A DNA stretch of 64,000 nt from an uncultured Erythrobacter sp. (GTDB lineage: Bacteria; Pseudomonadota; Alphaproteobacteria; Sphingomonadales; Sphingomonadaceae). A program made the translations under genes and the position numbers. The DNA lies in NCBI GenBank assembly GCA_947495695.1, contig CANLZP010000001.1:1199069-1263068 (forward strand), in the 5' to 3' direction. Under the pieces are notes generated by a model. The model saw only the letters and a program-made list of their open reading frames with translations, was not told the DNA's origin and did no database searches. Positions 61,079-64,000 of this stretch are shown in pieces. Position 1 is the first letter of the stretch; every line of letters starts with the position of its first letter.

Positions 61079-64000
61079 CAGACGAGCCGACGCCCATTGC
61101 ACAAGACTCGCTGGACGAGGAGCGAGCTCGGCCGCTCGACCGATTTGGCGAGGTGTCCGACGAACGCGCACGCGACCGGTCGGGCATTATCGCGTTCATG
61201 GCGCGCAATGGAGTGGCCGCCAATCTCTTGATGCTGTTCATGCTGGTAGCCGGCTTCATTTCCTATTCCAGGATTGTTCAGGAAGTTTTCGCTGAAAACA
61301 GTCTGGATACGATTGCTGTCACGGTAAAATATCCGGGTGCGACGCCGGTTGAGATCGAAGAATCGATTGTTCAGCGACTGGAAGAGGCAGTTGAGGCGAT
61401 CGAAGATGTGAAGAAAGTGACCGCCGTGGCTCGCGAGGGGTCAGGCACGGTCAATGTCGAATTGGAATTGGGGGCCGATATGGCCCGCGCATTGGACGAT
61501 GTTAAGTCCGAGGTGGACCAGATCGACACCTTCCCTGTCGAGGCCGAAGAACCCGAGGTGCGCGAGCTGACGTCGAGGCAGGTGGTGCTGCGAATTGCGC
61601 TTTTCGGCGACGTGCCAGAACGCACATTGAAGGAAGCGGCATATTCGTTGGAGGATGCCATCGCCGCTCTGCCCGAGGTCAGCTATGTGCAGACCAGCGG
61701 CGTGCGCAATTATCAGATCTATGCCGATGTGCCGCAGGATCGCCTGCGCGCGCTCAATCTGTCGCTGACCGATGTCTCACGTATTGTCACAGCCAGCAGT
61801 CTGGATAGCCCGGCCGGATCGATCGATACCGCGACCGAAGAAGTGCGCGTGCGGACCGTCGGGCAGAATTATACGCAGCAAGACTTTGAAGACATCGTGC
61901 TGTTGTCGAGCGAATCCGGAGCCCTGCTGAGGCTGGGCGATGTGGCCGAAATCAACGACAGTTTTGAAGATGCCGACCGGATCACTCGCTTCAATGACAA
62001 GCCGGTTGCATTTGTTGACGTCTATCGAACCAGCGACGAGCGGGTCCTGGATGTGGCAAATGTGGTGAAGCAGTTGATGGCTGACGAATATTCATTGCCT
62101 CCAACGGTCAGCTATGCGGTCTGGGAAGACAGTTCAGTGTTGCTGGAAGACCGGCTCAGCCTGCTGCTGAAGAACGCCGTTCTGGGCTTGGTTCTGGTGC
62201 TGATCGCTCTGACGCTGTTCTTGGATATCAGGCTGGCATTGTGGACAGCGGTGGGCATCGGGGCGACCTTTACGGGCGCTATCTTCCTGCTCGAATATGC
62301 TGGCTCCAGCATCAATATGTTCTCGCTGTTCGGGTTTATCCTCGCCTTGGGCTTGGTGGTGGATGATGCGGTCGTGGTCGGCGAGAATATCTATGCCGAG
62401 CGCGAACGTGGCCGCACGGGCATGGGCGCTGCGATTGCCGGTGCTGAGCGTGTCAAAGTTCCCGTAATCTTCGCCGTTTTGACCACGATCGCCGCCTTCA
62501 GCCCCTTGCTGGCCGTTGGTGGAACAATCGGCAAGATTTTGTCCGATGTTCCCCTGGTCGTGCTGGCAGTACTGATCCTGTCCTTGCTGGAGTGCCTGCT
62601 GGTATTGCCCCACCATTTGTCGCATTTGCCAGCCGCTGGAACGATCGCGCGCAGTTCGGTCAATCGCTTCTTTGAACGTGTCCGTAAAGCAGTCGACAAG
62701 CGGCTGAAGGCCTTCATTGATGGTCCGCTGGACAGAGCCTTGCAATTTGCCGTTGGTGCGCCGTCTGTTATTCTTTCGGGCGCGGTTGCATTGCTGATTG
62801 TGTTCGTAGCGATGGTGCCGGCGGGTATCATCAAATTCGCCTTCTTCCCCGATATTGAAGCGGATCTGGTAACCGCATCATTGGAGATGCCCGCGGGCTC
62901 AACCATAAACCGCACAACGGAAGTGGCTGAGCATATCGAGCGGGCTGGAGACCGTGCAATTGCGCGTTTTGCGAGCGAGGGTGAAGGCCAACCCGGCTTC
63001 GTGGATGCTACCTACATGAGCGTTGGCCTGCGCCAGATTTTCAATGGACCGGAGGGCACATCTGAACAGGTTCGCCCAAATATAGCCGATCTTAGGATTG
63101 CCTTGATTCCTTCGGGCGATCGGACCATCTCGGCAGCCCAGATTGAACAAGCATGGCGCGAGGAAATCGGCGATGTGCCCGAGGCGCGCACGCTGACGGT
63201 TAGTTCGTCCCTGCTGTCTCTGGGGGCTCCGGTGAATGTGCAGATATCGCACCCGGATGACGCTGCGTTGGACCAGATCCGTCTACGCATTATGGATGGC
63301 ATCGGCCGGCTTGGTGGAACCTTTGACATCGAGAGTGATCAGGACGCCGGGCTGCGTGAGATTGAACTGCGCCTCAAGCCATCGGCGCGCACTTTGGGCG
63401 TGACGCTGAGCGATGTTGCAACGCAGGTGCGTGCAGCTTTCTTCGGCGCAGAGGCTGTGCGGGTTCAGCGCGGCCGCGAGGATGTACGTGTTTACGTCCG
63501 TCTGCCAGAAACCGAACGCAATTCGATCGCCGATATTGAACGGTTCCGTATTCGGGTGCCGGGCGGATTTACCTCCGTTGGGGCTATTGCCGATGCATCC
63601 TTCACCCAGGCACCTTCGCAGATTAAGCGCGAAAATGGTCTGAGGGTGGTGACGATCTCGGCCGATGTGGATGATGATGTAATCACCGGCCAAGAGGCGA
63701 CGCGCGTTTTGGAGCAAGAAATACTGCCCGGTATTCAGCGGGACTATCCTAGGCTGCAATATAAGTTTGGTGGTCAGCAGGAAGAGCAGCAAGAAAGCTT
63801 TGGTGACATTGGTTCAGCCTTCGCGCTGGCCTTGGTCGTGATCTATGCTTTGTTGGCCATTCCGTTCAAATCCTACACCCAGCCCCTGATCATTATGGCC
63901 GCCATTCCGTTCGGATTGGTCGGAGCATTGGTGGGACACCTGTTGCTGGGTATTCCGCTCGGGATATTGTCGGTGTTTGGCATTGTCGCGCTGTCCGGGG
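61075..64000 (+). CDS. RND efflux pump inner-membrane permease, truncated by window edge
   Basis: my translation from ATG 61075 stays open to the edge: 'VKYPGATPVEIEESIVQRLEEAVE', 'FGFILALGLVVDDAVVVGENI', 'AIPFKSYTQPLIIMAAIPFGLVGALVGHLLLG'; absent from supplied ORF list. Confidence 0.93.
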   Translation, partial: MTDEPTPIAQDSLDEERARPLDRFGEVSDERARDRSGIIAFMARNGVAANLLMLFMLVAGFISYSRIVQEVFAENSLDTIAVTVKYPGATPVEIEESIVQRLEEAVEAIEDVKKVTAVAREGSGTVNVELELGADMARALDDVKSEVDQIDTFPVEAEEPEVRELTSRQVVLRIALFGDVPERTLKEAAYSLEDAIAALPEVSYVQTSGVRNYQIYADVPQDRLRALNLSLTDVSRIVTASSLDSPAGSIDTATEEVRVRTVGQNYTQQDFEDIVLLSSESGALLRLGDVAEINDSFEDADRITRFNDKPVAFVDVYRTSDERVLDVANVVKQLMADEYSLPPTVSYAVWEDSSVLLEDRLSLLLKNAVLGLVLVLIALTLFLDIRLALWTAVGIGATFTGAIFLLEYAGSSINMFSLFGFILALGLVVDDAVVVGENIYAERERGRTGMGAAIAGAERVKVPVIFAVLTTIAAFSPLLAVGGTIGKILSDVPLVVLAVLILSLLECLLVLPHHLSHLPAAGTIARSSVNRFFERVRKAVDKRLKAFIDGPLDRALQFAVGAPSVILSGAVALLIVFVAMVPAGIIKFAFFPDIEADLVTASLEMPAGSTINRTTEVAEHIERAGDRAIARFASEGEGQPGFVDATYMSVGLRQIFNGPEGTSEQVRPNIADLRIALIPSGDRTISAAQIEQAWREEIGDVPEARTLTVSSSLLSLGAPVNVQISHPDDAALDQIRLRIMDGIGRLGGTFDIESDQDAGLREIELRLKPSARTLGVTLSDVATQVRAAFFGAEAVRVQRGREDVRVYVRLPETERNSIADIERFRIRVPGGFTSVGAIADASFTQAPSQIKRENGLRVVTISADVDDDVITGQEATRVLEQEILPGIQRDYPRLQYKFGGQQEEQQESFGDIGSAFALALVVIYALLAIPFKSYTQPLIIMAAIPFGLVGALVGHLLLGIPLGILSVFGIVALSG

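Overview
Gene-dense, single-chromosome-style window from an alphaproteobacterium, most likely Sphingomonadales/Erythrobacteraceae-like (inferred from gene content, TonB receptors and operon layout; not verified). Housekeeping blocks: gmk, sspB, a his segment (hisB-hisH-hisA-orf-hisF-hisE), the ybgC-tolQ-tolR-tolA-tolB-pal operon, purT, infC, hemF, a RelA/SpoT homolog, tRNA-Ser(GGA). Accessory/catabolic blocks: two separate acyl-CoA dehydrogenase pairs; a 17.9-22.4 kb patch with a SET-domain protein, a membrane-anchored FAH-like protein and a membrane protein/HTH/BAAT-hydrolase operon; a 36.9-46.2 kb TonB receptor / two sulfotransferases / flavin-dependent tryptophan-halogenase-like / AsnC / indoleamine 2,3-dioxygenase-like locus; a carotenoid-oxygenase/TonB receptor/hydrolase unit; and a TetR-RND efflux operon that runs off the right edge (its pump ORF is missing from the supplied ORF track). 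Several exact dyads were read from the sequence: an FNR-type box before hemF, tandem operators before the HTH operon, an AsnC/IDO intergenic dyad, a TetR-type palindrome, and two hairpin-rich intergenic mosaics. No CRISPR array, rRNA or intact transposase was recognised. Family calls rest on recognition of motifs by eye; no database search was run.
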